Below are positions 1 through 6,676 of a stretch of 64,000 nucleotides of DNA, in pieces. The position numbers and the translations under genes were made by a program. How positions within the stretch are numbered: position 1 is the first letter of the stretch; each line of letters begins with the position of its first letter. This DNA comes from Desulfopila aestuarii DSM 18488 (lineage in GTDB: Bacteria > Desulfobacterota > Desulfobulbia > Desulfobulbales > Desulfocapsaceae), in contig NZ_FRFE01000009.1 in the NCBI RefSeq assembly GCF_900143695.1, positions 1-64,000 on the forward strand, given 5' to 3'. The notes beneath the pieces are model-generated. The model was not told the DNA's origin. It did not search any database and worked only from the letters and a program-made list of their open reading frames with translations.

Positions 1-243
1 ATCCCGAGGAGTATTTAGCTCAAAGCTGCCATTCATGGATTTGATAGTCTTTTTGCTTTTACCATTACGGCGGTTTGCGGTGATATCCTGTTTGAGGTGG
101 GAATCCAGTTCTGCTTCAAGAGCTGCCTCGGTGAGCTGTTTGATCAGCGGAGTAAGGATACCCTCCTTACCCATGAGAGCCTTGCCCTCCTGGAGGTCTT
201 TAAGGGCACGGTTAAAATCGAATTCTGGTTGATCTTCTGTCAT
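1..243 (-). CDS. IS256-family (mutator-type) transposase, N-terminal part
   Basis: The 81 visible codons run off the left edge of the window. They start at ATG 243 behind a GGAG-type ribosome site (AAAGGAGACTGAC). The N-terminus includes MTEDQPEFDF, then a segment of the form LTPLIKQLTEAALEAELDSH, followed by GKSKKTIKS and GSFELNTPRD. This is the standard opening of mutator/IS256 DDE transposases, which cut and paste or copy their own element. The DDE catalytic residues lie further along and cannot be seen, so intactness is unknown. Nothing in the visible part is broken. Confidence 0.85.
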   Translation of the reverse strand, partial: MTEDQPEFDFNRALKDLQEGKALMGKEGILTPLIKQLTEAALEAELDSHLKQDITANRRNGKSKKTIKSMNGSFELNTPRD

Positions 244-310
244 GTCAGTCTCCTTTGTCAGCTGTATATATCAGCTCTTGTTAACTGACACAAAATTTTG
301 AACGCCCTCC
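1..310 (-). mobile_element. IS256-family insertion sequence, one end (rest outside window)
   Basis: The stretch carries the 5' part of an IS256-type transposase read leftward. Upstream of it is an AT-rich end whose outer boundary I place near position 310, where a GGAGGGCGTTCAAAATTTTG-type terminus (minus-strand reading) begins. That end form is what I recall for IS256 elements. The other terminus and any target duplication are outside the window, so the exact boundary is an inference. Confidence 0.7.
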
Positions 311-323
311 AACCGGATCGCGA

Positions 324-365
324 AACGTGCCAGAGATCTATTTTTTCTTCTCTCTCTGGCACGTT
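324..365. repeat. Inverted repeat, 13-bp arms, between IS end and PilZ gene
   Basis: AACGTGCCAGAGA at 324-336 is mirrored by TCTCTGGCACGTT at 353-365 around a 16-nt T/C-rich loop. It lies just outside the presumed IS end and downstream of the leftward PilZ gene. It could terminate that transcript or be a relic of an insertion event. There is no T-run after the stem in either direction, so a rho-independent terminator is not certain. Confidence 0.45.
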
Positions 366-448
366 GCACTTGTTAGCGGATGATTGTTTGTAAGTTGTAA
401 ATGGATTATATCAAGATGCCCATCAGGGCAAATTAACCTCGATTTCTA

Positions 449-805
449 TCAGTTTAACAATGAGATCCTTCCCCAAGGGTCATGTTCTTTATTCTGTGGC
501 TCTTTCGTCATGACATACTCAGTCCAACCTGTCGGAACATTGAGAATTTCTACTCCGATAGATTTGCTTTGGTGCTTCTCAGAAAACCATTTTGGCCTAA
601 CGTTCATCTTGAAATTTTTTCCATTTGCAGAAAAAACAACTGTCAGCTTGCCTGTTCGAATATTTAATCGATTTGAGACATCAGTTAACCGTAGGCCGTT
701 ACGTGAAATATCTTTAACACCTCCTGTGAAAAAGCCATTTCCATCAGATAGGTCAACCGCAGGGCAGTCGTCTACCTTGATTCTTTCGAATCTTCTTTTG
801 TCCAT
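449..805 (-). CDS. PilZ domain protein
   Basis: A 118-residue protein that is essentially one PilZ domain, the c-di-GMP receptor fold. Both ligand motifs are visible: RRFER at residues 4-8 (the RxxxR arm) and DISRNG at 32-37 (the D/NxSxxG motif). It should therefore bind c-di-GMP. It has no signal peptide or membrane segment, so it is cytoplasmic. It stands alone next to an insertion element, and its partner cannot be guessed from neighbours. Cyclases that could feed it occur elsewhere in the window (46-49 kb and 62-63.5 kb). The fit to the family is good and the physiological output is unknown. Confidence 0.8.
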   Translation of the reverse strand: MDKRRFERIKVDDCPAVDLSDGNGFFTGGVKDISRNGLRLTDVSNRLNIRTGKLTVVFSANGKNFKMNVRPKWFSEKHQSKSIGVEILNVPTGWTEYVMTKEPQNKEHDPWGRISLLN

Positions 806-1136
806 ATTTCCTTCCCCCCCTTTCCGTTACAACTCAAAACATAACAATCCCCTTGAGCATTTTTTAACTCTATTGACAGCAAAGTCAACCTGAATTTGGA
901 AAGATGGTCATGGATATATCGAGGACCATATTAGAAACGATACAACAGCGTCATATAAGAAATGGTGCGACTAGAGTTCTAGTCATCCTCGTTCAACAGA
1001 AGTAGGGAAGGCAGAAATGCTACTCGAAGACTTTTTGGGGAGTTCAGATGGTGATTTCCCGTTTATTTCCCGGTACAGCGTCAAGCCCAGTGTTTATAGG
1101 CGGGCTGCGCGTTCGACTTACGACGTCTCCAACATT

Positions 1137-1184
1137 GAGAAAGCGGAAGCTATTCACATCTCTTGTGAACAGCTTCCGCTTTCT
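1137..1184 (-). terminator. Long hairpin, likely terminator of the PAS gene
   Basis: GAGAAAGCGGAAGCT near 1137-1151 pairs with AGCTTCCGCTTTCT at 1171-1184. A second inner stem (TTCACA/TGTGAA) gives a stem of about 20 bp with one bulge. It sits roughly 95 bp past the stop of the leftward PAS gene. The rest of the 806-1277 gap shows nothing else I can name apart from a short GACTAG/CTAGTC palindrome at 967-982. Confidence 0.6.
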
Positions 1185-1277
1185 TGGTTTCTAAAAGAAT
1201 CGTGGTGAAAGCCAGTTGTCCTAGTTATGTCTTGCTCTGGCAAATTTCATTTATGAACAGTTTTCTAATGGGATGCA

Positions 1278-1931
1278 CTATTCTCTCTTTTCCTCCGTCA
1301 AATCAATTTCCGGAAAGTGCTTCTTCGTGCAATCCTGACAAATGCCGTGGGAAAATTCAGCGCCCGTATGACGGTGGAAATAGGATTCCACCTGATTCCA
1401 GTATCCTTCATCGTCTCTGATCTTTTTACAGTAAGAGCAAATGGGGAGTATTTTTCGTAGGTTGGTGATTTCTTTGGCAGCGTCCTGGAGATTCGAAATG
1501 AGAGTTTCTTTCTCTGATATGGTTTTACGCAGTTCGGTTATGTTAAAAGCTATCCAGACGACCATCCGCGGGTGTCCTGCTATTTCCCTGATAGGTGAAA
1601 TATTTGCCTCAAACCACTGCTTTCCATCCGGACCGGAAAGCGCTTCGGATCCCTTAATATCTTTAGCTGACAGAGAGTAGACATAGGTTGTGACTTGCTC
1701 GGCGGTAATGGCTTTGTTTATTTCCCGTACAAACGTATCTGCCATTTCGGTAGACATGACATCATGTATTCTTTTGCCGATAAGATGTTGACCATCATGA
1801 TATTTGCGACGATCCGTGCCTCCCAGAATCTGCACGTAATGCCCCGCATCGTCAAAGATAAAAAACGGATCAGGCACGGCAGCTAAAATTGCATCCTGGA
1901 TATCTGGAACAAAGCGATCAAATGAACTCAT
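1278..1931 (-). CDS. PAS domain protein with C-terminal CxxC/CxxC tail
   Basis: From ATG 1931 the protein has about 217 residues. Residues ~10-140 form a PAS sensor domain, with DAILAAVPDPFFIFDDAGHY at its start and ITEL at the end. A short coiled linker follows. The tail (ICSYCKKIRDDEGYWNQVE, later HGICQDCTKKHFPE) holds two CxxC pairs. Such tails are common on PAS and receiver proteins of Desulfobacterota and may bind zinc or iron, which is an inference. There is no kinase, GGDEF or HTH domain, so it is probably a small redox or ligand sensor acting on a partner. A TTG at 1964 would add 11 residues; neither start has a clear ribosome site. Confidence 0.7.
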   Translation of the reverse strand: MSSFDRFVPDIQDAILAAVPDPFFIFDDAGHYVQILGGTDRRKYHDGQHLIGKRIHDVMSTEMADTFVREINKAITAEQVTTYVYSLSAKDIKGSEALSGPDGKQWFEANISPIREIAGHPRMVVWIAFNITELRKTISEKETLISNLQDAAKEITNLRKILPICSYCKKIRDDEGYWNQVESYFHRHTGAEFSHGICQDCTKKHFPEIDLTEEKRE

Positions 1932-2003
1932 ATTTTTTAGAAAGTAATAAAGGTGTACCAACAACGATAGGGCAGGTATGACGTTGTTTACGCCCTGACG
2001 TCT

Positions 2004-2219
2004 CTAGGTATCGGCGACTAGTTGGCCAGCGCTAGATAATACATTTCGCCACTTTTCCGCCTTTTTGACAACAGTGCCATCCTGTGTCGACAGATTATCA
2101 GCCGTAAGAAAAGGCACTTCTTCGAGCTGTTCCGTCTACCCCGTTGTATGACAAAAACGCTAGGCAATAACCGCGTCACCCCGAATTTGGTCGGCTTCGA
2201 TAGTGGTTGTGATGCACAT
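2004..2219 (-). pseudogene. Small gene interrupted by two in-frame amber codons
   Basis: One reading frame of 72 codons runs from ATG 2219 to TAG 2006-2004. It is broken by TAG at 2162-2160 and TAG at 2138-2136. It reads MCITTTIEADQIRGDAVIA, stop, RFCHTTG, stop, then a 43-codon open stretch beginning TEQLEEVPFL and ending AGQLVADT. A promoter-like sequence (2274-2246) and GGAGG three bases before the ATG are intact. Both internal stops could come from CAG or CAA by single C-to-T changes, so nonsense decay is the simple reading. Programmed amber readthrough is possible but nothing else here supports it. The family is not recognised. Confidence 0.4.
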
Positions 2220-2245
2220 ACGCCTCCAGGATTGGTATTTACGTA

Positions 2246-2274
2246 GTAGTATTGTGATATCAGTCTGTTGTCAA
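2246..2274 (-). promoter_or_regulatory. Sigma70-type promoter-like sequence, copy 1
   Basis: On the minus strand TTGACA (2274-2269) is followed after 17 bp by TACTAC (2251-2246). The -35 is perfect and the -10 is weak. The whole block resembles a second copy at 4107-4135, with the same 17-bp spacing and matching bases between the boxes. It would drive the amber-interrupted frame at 2219 and perhaps the PAS gene beyond. The remainder of 1932-2474 holds nothing else recognised. Confidence 0.45.
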
Positions 2275-2474
2275 ATGGAATTCTCTTCTGGGTGGGTATG
2301 ATGTCTTGACATTACCTGGAACTATCCATGCATACTGCCATCCTTTTGTCACCATAATTTGAGGCCTGAAGTGGTGCTGCAAAAGGACAGGATGCATGGT
2401 TGATGGAAAATGGCATTGCTCCATCTCAAGGGTCATCTATAGAGTAGTCTCATACTCAGTACGTTCATGTTCGG

Positions 2475-3038
2475 TTATGGTTGTTGTATCAATTCAAGCA
2501 TACCCGAATTTTCTTCCTCAATATCGGTGTTCACAACATTATATATTTGCGAATCATAGGCCGGCAGATTGCCTCCTTCACCAACGCCATCATTATTACA
2601 ATCAAGATAGAGGCCGTCGGTATCCTTGATCGTTCCCCGCAGATGCATTCGGTAGGAGCCTGTTTCAACAGCAGCGCCGGATAGCCAGGTTATGTGTTTT
2701 GGCATTATCCTGACAACGTTGCCCTGTGTCGAAACGTCTACCCAGAAGCCATTCTCCTGCTTGAGCAGTCTGATGTTATTATTTTGTTTTACCGTCGCAC
2801 CATCGATCTCCTTAGTGAAAAGTACGGCGGCTGCCAGGTGTTGCTCTCCGTTGTAGGCTACGTTACCAAACTGGACACTTTGGACGCGGACAGGGACGTT
2901 TTTTGCTCCCGAAGATTTACCTATCTTCATTTTGGACATGTCCTGCAGATGTTCAGGGATCTTCGGCTTCTCTAAAACCTGGGCGTAAGCAGGAAAGCAG
3001 GCTGCAATTGTCAAAATACATAACAATATCTTCCTCAT
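2475..3038 (-). CDS. Secreted protein, possible Ig-like (Big_5-type) fold
   Basis: A 187-residue exported protein. The signal peptide is clear: MRKILLCILTIAACFPAYA with cleavage after AYA, before QVLEKP. ATG 3038 is preferred over ATG 3044 because AGGAG lies six bases upstream of it. The mature part has one globular domain with beta-rich text (AAAVLFTKEIDGATV, VVRIMPKHITWLSG, GSYRMHLRGTIKDTDG). This resembles bacterial Ig-like Big_5 domains, an uncertain match. DCNNDG near residue 150 could bind calcium. It follows the HNH nuclease gene by only 32 bp on the same strand, so the two are likely co-transcribed. Its role is unknown. Confidence 0.65.
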   Translation of the reverse strand: MRKILLCILTIAACFPAYAQVLEKPKIPEHLQDMSKMKIGKSSGAKNVPVRVQSVQFGNVAYNGEQHLAAAVLFTKEIDGATVKQNNNIRLLKQENGFWVDVSTQGNVVRIMPKHITWLSGAAVETGSYRMHLRGTIKDTDGLYLDCNNDGVGEGGNLPAYDSQIYNVVNTDIEEENSGMLELIQQP

Positions 3039-3070
3039 TTTCATCTCCTATCAGTGTATGTCTGTCCTTT

Positions 3071-4051
3071 TTACCCTCTTTTGTGAAACATTTCCTTTCT
3101 ATGCCAGGCAAAATTTTCCTGATCTGGCCAATAACGACTCTCTTGTGGGCGAAACATCGGCCTCTCCGACAAGGTGAGTATATGGCCGGGAAGGTTCGGA
3201 TCTTTTTTGACGGCAGGCGAGATGAGTACCCGATAGCTTTGGTCCACCGACATCAGGCCCTCATCAAACGACCAGTGGCAGAGTTTGCAGAGCGCCATGC
3301 CATTGGTGGGCAGATCGTTGTAACTTTCGCTCCAAGGTTTGATATGGGCGGCGTCAACTATCGTATGTCCTTCTGGGGTGAGCATCTTAATGCCGCAGAG
3401 TGCGCAGCGGTGTTCGTAGAGGCGGACGATTGCCTTGCGAAAACCCTGGTTGCGAATCCGCTCTTTGTCCTCAGTATTGGGCAGTTCAATCCCATAGCTG
3501 GGTATTGCTTCGGAAGTGGAAAGGAGCGATGCGGAATAGTGATCTGAAGCGCAGTTAATAAATGATTGATTCCACAGAGTCTTCTGGATATTGGCCGCAA
3601 AATATGTCTGGATGAGAACTGCGCGCAGCTTTTGCCGACTGTGCTCCATCTGTATCAGCATGAAGAGGTCGCTGGCGATCCGTGCCCCCAAATACAGCTC
3701 ACGCAATCTTTTCATGGAACTGACAGTGAGCCCACCGCGATGTTGTAGTTCAGGCCGAGTGGCCAATTGCCAGAATGTTGCACTCTTGAGATGGTAGAAG
3801 GGATACGACATGCTGGCTGGTCGGGATGCCGGCAGCAGACGGATATATCCCAGAAACGTTTCCGTCAGTTCAAAGCTTGGCTCAATGAAATTGCTGGTGA
3901 TCCGACTTGAGGCGATGTGATCCAGAATGGAGAGGAGCAGGAATGGCTTATACGGCGAGCAGTAATTGGTCAGACTGCTCCATTTGGTTTTGTTCCTGTC
4001 AACACGGAGTTTGGCAAATGCGATGAGGTAGCTATCAAGTTGTCCGCACAT
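3071..4051 (-). CDS. HNH endonuclease, likely modification-dependent (SBD-HNH type)
   Basis: A 326-residue predicted restriction endonuclease of the COG3440 type. The C-terminal HNH domain shows C216-x2-C219, AAHI with H236, N250, C255-x2-C258-H259 and a following FD. The Cys pairs bind zinc and the His/Asn residues form the metal-dependent cleavage site. The N-terminal part (LRVDR, then YKPFLLLSILDHI, then PFYHLKSATFWQL) resembles the sulfur-binding domain of SBD-HNH proteins, which cut phosphorothioated DNA. That resemblance is from memory. No dnd modification genes are nearby, consistent with a defensive type IV role against foreign modified DNA. A promoter-like element lies at 4135-4107. 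Confidence 0.7.
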   Translation of the reverse strand: MCGQLDSYLIAFAKLRVDRNKTKWSSLTNYCSPYKPFLLLSILDHIASSRITSNFIEPSFELTETFLGYIRLLPASRPASMSYPFYHLKSATFWQLATRPELQHRGGLTVSSMKRLRELYLGARIASDLFMLIQMEHSRQKLRAVLIQTYFAANIQKTLWNQSFINCASDHYSASLLSTSEAIPSYGIELPNTEDKERIRNQGFRKAIVRLYEHRCALCGIKMLTPEGHTIVDAAHIKPWSESYNDLPTNGMALCKLCHWSFDEGLMSVDQSYRVLISPAVKKDPNLPGHILTLSERPMFRPQESRYWPDQENFAWHRKEMFHKRG

Positions 4052-4106
4052 AAGCTGGCTTCATTAAATGAGAAAGTGTCTTGCGCTTGAACTCTCTGTC
4101 CTGCCA

Positions 4107-4135
4107 GTAGTATTGTGCTATGAGCTCGTTGTCAA
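4107..4135 (-). promoter_or_regulatory. Sigma70-type promoter-like sequence, copy 2
   Basis: TTGACA (4135-4130) and TACTAC (4112-4107) are separated by 17 bp on the minus strand, about 55 bp before the HNH start. The spacer shares runs with copy 1 at 2246-2274, including CACAATACTAC. A transcript would begin near 4100 and give a leader of about 50 nt. Confidence 0.5.
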
Positions 4136-4195
4136 AAAATATTTTTCTAACGGCACTATCAGTATTTCCTTTCAACGATCCGGGTAGTCCATTAA

Positions 4196-4375
4196 TTCAA
4201 CTATTTTTTTTCTTACATTCATGTCGTGGAAAATCGGGGTGTGGTTGCGGATTCTTCCGCCGCTTTTATCCCGCCGATAGTGGCGTTCATGATCGGAGCG
4301 CTACTCGTGGGAGAACCGATTCTGGCTATTGATTATCTTGCGACGCTGTGTATTATTTTTGCGTGGTCATCTTGA
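4196..4375 (+). pseudogene. EamA/DMT-family transporter, 3' relic
   Basis: About 59 codons remain open up to TGA 4373-4375 and read as the end of an EamA-type drug/metabolite transporter. The segment IPPIVAFMIGALLVGEP followed by LATLCII is the last pair of transmembrane helices of that family (the usual form is P-x-A-x-L-L-G-A-L-x-L-G-E). An in-frame TAA lies just upstream at 4193-4195, and no start codon or other eight helices are present. It is thus a non-functional fragment left by a deletion or insertion next to the HNH gene. Confidence 0.6.
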
Positions 4376-4461
4376 AATACACATAGCTTTCATCTGCAAA
4401 TGGCCTTTAAAACACGTCGTTCCAGGCTTTAAAATCAATAATTTTCGAAAGAGCATAGAAT

Positions 4462-4839
4462 ATGGCCGTCTATAAGAAGTGGCAGATTTCTGTTATTATA
4501 ATGCTCGTGCTTTTACTGCTGGGAGGATTAGTGGTTCTGCTGCGGCCCGATCTGGTGCCGTTTGATGCCTTCAAGCGGGGCATGGCAGTTGTGAGTGGTT
4601 ATGTCACTGGCCAGAAGGTGGAGAAAACAGAGGCTGGTAGTCCCAAAAATGCTGTTGCCGTAAAGAAAGATATCTACCGTATCGATCTGAAGACGGGCGG
4701 GCGTGTCTATACCGACAACCTGAAAAAGTCTGACGGCACCTTCACCTATACGACCGCATCCGGTCTGGTGGTAACCATTCAGGGGCATGAGGTGATGGCA
4801 CTCAAGAAGTTCAAGGAAGGCGAGGAGCCTGACAATTAA
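4462..4839 (+). CDS. Membrane-anchored protein of unknown function
   Basis: A 125-residue protein with one N-terminal transmembrane segment (residues ~8-27, VIIMLVLLLLGGLVVLLR) and a short soluble part outside or at the membrane. The second half has a small beta-rich unit (DIYRIDLKTGGRVYTDNLKK, then FTYTTASGLVVTIQGHEVMALKKF). It looks like a short SH3-like or DUF-type barrel, but I do not recognise the family. The next gene begins 18 bp downstream and is probably co-transcribed. The leader before it carries only the EamA relic. Confidence 0.6.
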   Translation: MAVYKKWQISVIIMLVLLLLGGLVVLLRPDLVPFDAFKRGMAVVSGYVTGQKVEKTEAGSPKNAVAVKKDIYRIDLKTGGRVYTDNLKKSDGTFTYTTASGLVVTIQGHEVMALKKFKEGEEPDN

Positions 4840-4857
4840 CCTGTGGAGCCGCATACT

Positions 4858-5637
4858 ATGGAAATAACCGAACAGGATCTGGATGATCTGAAGTATGCCA
4901 AAATGCTGCTCGACAATCCGGGGCTTGCTGTGAAGATCACGAGCGCCCTTGGGGCGCCGATTGAAAAAGGTTTTGATCTGCTGCCGAAAGGCTGGCATGA
5001 GCTGGTGGAAAAATCCACCCGGAAAGCTCTGGATATCTCGATCCACTCTGCCATATTGACTATGAATACCCGGTTGAAGCGAGAGTCCGCCAACCGTTTC
5101 CATAAGCTGATGGCCGCAGGCATCGGCGCGGCAGGCGGTTTCTGGGGATTGCCGGCTCTCACAGTTGAGCTGCCGATTTCCACTACAGTGATGCTGCGCT
5201 CAATCGCCGATATCGCCAGGAGCGAGGGTCATAATCTCGAGGAACCGGCAATCAAGATGAGTTGTATCGAGGTCTTTGCTTTTGGCGGGCCGCAGAAGGC
5301 GGATGATGGGGTCGAGACCGGGTATTTTGCGGTACGTACCGCATTGGCCAAGGCGGTCAACGATGCGGCGCGCCATATTGCCAGCAAAGGGCTGGCCGAG
5401 AGTTCCGCCCCTGCACTGGTCAAGCTCATCACCCAGGTGGCCGGGCGGTTTGGCGCACAGGTGACCGAGAAGATCGCTGCTCAGTCGATTCCGCTTCTTG
5501 GTGCAGCCGGAGGTGCGGTGATCAATACCCTCTTTATCGACCACTTCCAGGCCATGGCCAGAGGCCACTTCATTGTGTTGCGGCTTGAGAAAATCTATGG
5601 CCAAGAAGAAGTGCGTGCGCTCTACGCCACCCTTTAG
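4858..5637 (+). CDS. EcsC family protein
   Basis: A 259-residue protein of the EcsC family. Its Bacillus member is encoded beside the EcsAB ABC transporter, but its biochemical role is unsettled. Family traits are visible: a central alanine/glycine-rich membrane-seeking stretch, GLPALTVELPISTTVMLRSI (near residue 100), then IARSEGHNLEEP and a CIEVFAFGG segment, and a second glycine-rich hydrophobic part near residue 220. ATG 4858 is chosen over GTG 4843 because GGAG lies about ten bases ahead. No ABC transporter is adjacent. It pairs with the small membrane protein upstream. Confidence 0.8.
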   Translation: MEITEQDLDDLKYAKMLLDNPGLAVKITSALGAPIEKGFDLLPKGWHELVEKSTRKALDISIHSAILTMNTRLKRESANRFHKLMAAGIGAAGGFWGLPALTVELPISTTVMLRSIADIARSEGHNLEEPAIKMSCIEVFAFGGPQKADDGVETGYFAVRTALAKAVNDAARHIASKGLAESSAPALVKLITQVAGRFGAQVTEKIAAQSIPLLGAAGGAVINTLFIDHFQAMARGHFIVLRLEKIYGQEEVRALYATL

Positions 5638-5694
5638 CCTGAATTGTTCATGAGAAATTCGGGTTAGGCGAAAAACTGCTCCCTTCCTTCAGCG

Positions 5695-6534
5695 CTATCC
5701 TTTCACCCGGTTCCAGGTTTTGTCACTGCGCGCCGCTTTTTTCACCACCTTGGCCCAGGTGTCTGTGGTCAGAAAAGACTGTTCATATCTCTCAAGCATG
5801 GTCATAAACATCGAGTAGGGAACGGCGAAGGAGAGTTCGTCTGGCGGGAAGAACTTTCTGGCCGATGGGTCCCAGCCGCCCAGAACGGCCTTGTTGAGCT
5901 TTCTGGCGGTATAGTGCATCGGCCAGGCAGCAATAGAACCACAGGCTGCGCTCCATGGTGACATGACCGACTCCGGGTCATTGGTGACATAGGTGGCAAA
6001 CTGGTGCAGCCCGCAGAGGGGTTCCGGCCTTGAAAAGAAGATCACCACGGCCGGGTCCTCGTCATCGGCAAAGAGCGATAGCGGCTTGACCACGCAGAAT
6101 TTTCCTGTAGCCGGTCTGGGATCGAGTGTGGCGAATATGGCGCGCAGGGCGTCCGGTGATTCGCAGTAATGCTCGCCTTCGGACCAGCCGGGAATACCGG
6201 TAGTGACATAGTTGAGAATCGTCTCGGTCTGGGGTTTATGGAAACCGAGAAAGAACGAGCCGCCGGGGCAGCCCGGGCGGTCTGCCGAGAAGCAGGCCAC
6301 TCCCTTTTTCTTACGGGCGCGCCATATCAACCCCATGACACAGGAAAAAGAGCCGAAAACATTCTGCCAGTTGATCTCTCCTTTTTGTTCCCGTTCGGGG
6401 GTGGGCGGCTCCATAAGAGGAGGCTTCAGGCTGGTCTCGGGGGCTGTGTCGGTGTAAAACAAACCGACCGGCTCTTCTGCGAGATGTAAGGTTTCAAGAA
6501 ATTTTGGAATTTTTTGGGTTATTGAAGCGTCCAT
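5695..6534 (-). CDS. DUF169 family protein
   Basis: A 279-residue protein of the DUF169/COG2043 family, whose function is not established. The opening (FLETLHLAEEPVGLFYTD) and the Cys-containing segments (FSCVMGLIWRARKKKGVACF, RPGCPGG, AACGSIAAWP) are typical. Conserved cysteines suggest metal or cofactor binding, which is an inference. ATG 6534 is chosen because GGAGGG lies six bases upstream; longer starts to 6618 would overlap the divergent helicase leader. It converges with the EcsC gene across an imperfect inverted repeat near 5637-5669 that may act as a shared terminator. Confidence 0.8.
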   Translation of the reverse strand: MDASITQKIPKFLETLHLAEEPVGLFYTDTAPETSLKPPLMEPPTPEREQKGEINWQNVFGSFSCVMGLIWRARKKKGVACFSADRPGCPGGSFFLGFHKPQTETILNYVTTGIPGWSEGEHYCESPDALRAIFATLDPRPATGKFCVVKPLSLFADDEDPAVVIFFSRPEPLCGLHQFATYVTNDPESVMSPWSAACGSIAAWPMHYTARKLNKAVLGGWDPSARKFFPPDELSFAVPYSMFMTMLERYEQSFLTTDTWAKVVKKAARSDKTWNRVKG

Positions 6535-6676
6535 ACGGCCCTCCATGTGTGGTGTCTGGCGTGGATGCTGCTGTTTAATCCTTGAGGTAATGGTGGCAGA
6601 TTGAGGGCTGTTGGTCAATTGGATTATCCGTTTGCTGGTTATTGCAACGAAAAAGATTCTTCACGAAAAAGGCCGG

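Noticed and set aside
384-893. 169-codon open frame opposite the PilZ gene
   Set aside because: It is the antisense of a clear PilZ domain and has no family likeness.
967-982. GACTAG/CTAGTC palindrome as an operator
   Set aside because: It is short, single and not near a start codon.
2903-3547. Rightward 214-codon frame across the secreted protein and HNH genes
   Set aside because: It runs antisense to the HNH catalytic region, which is well supported.
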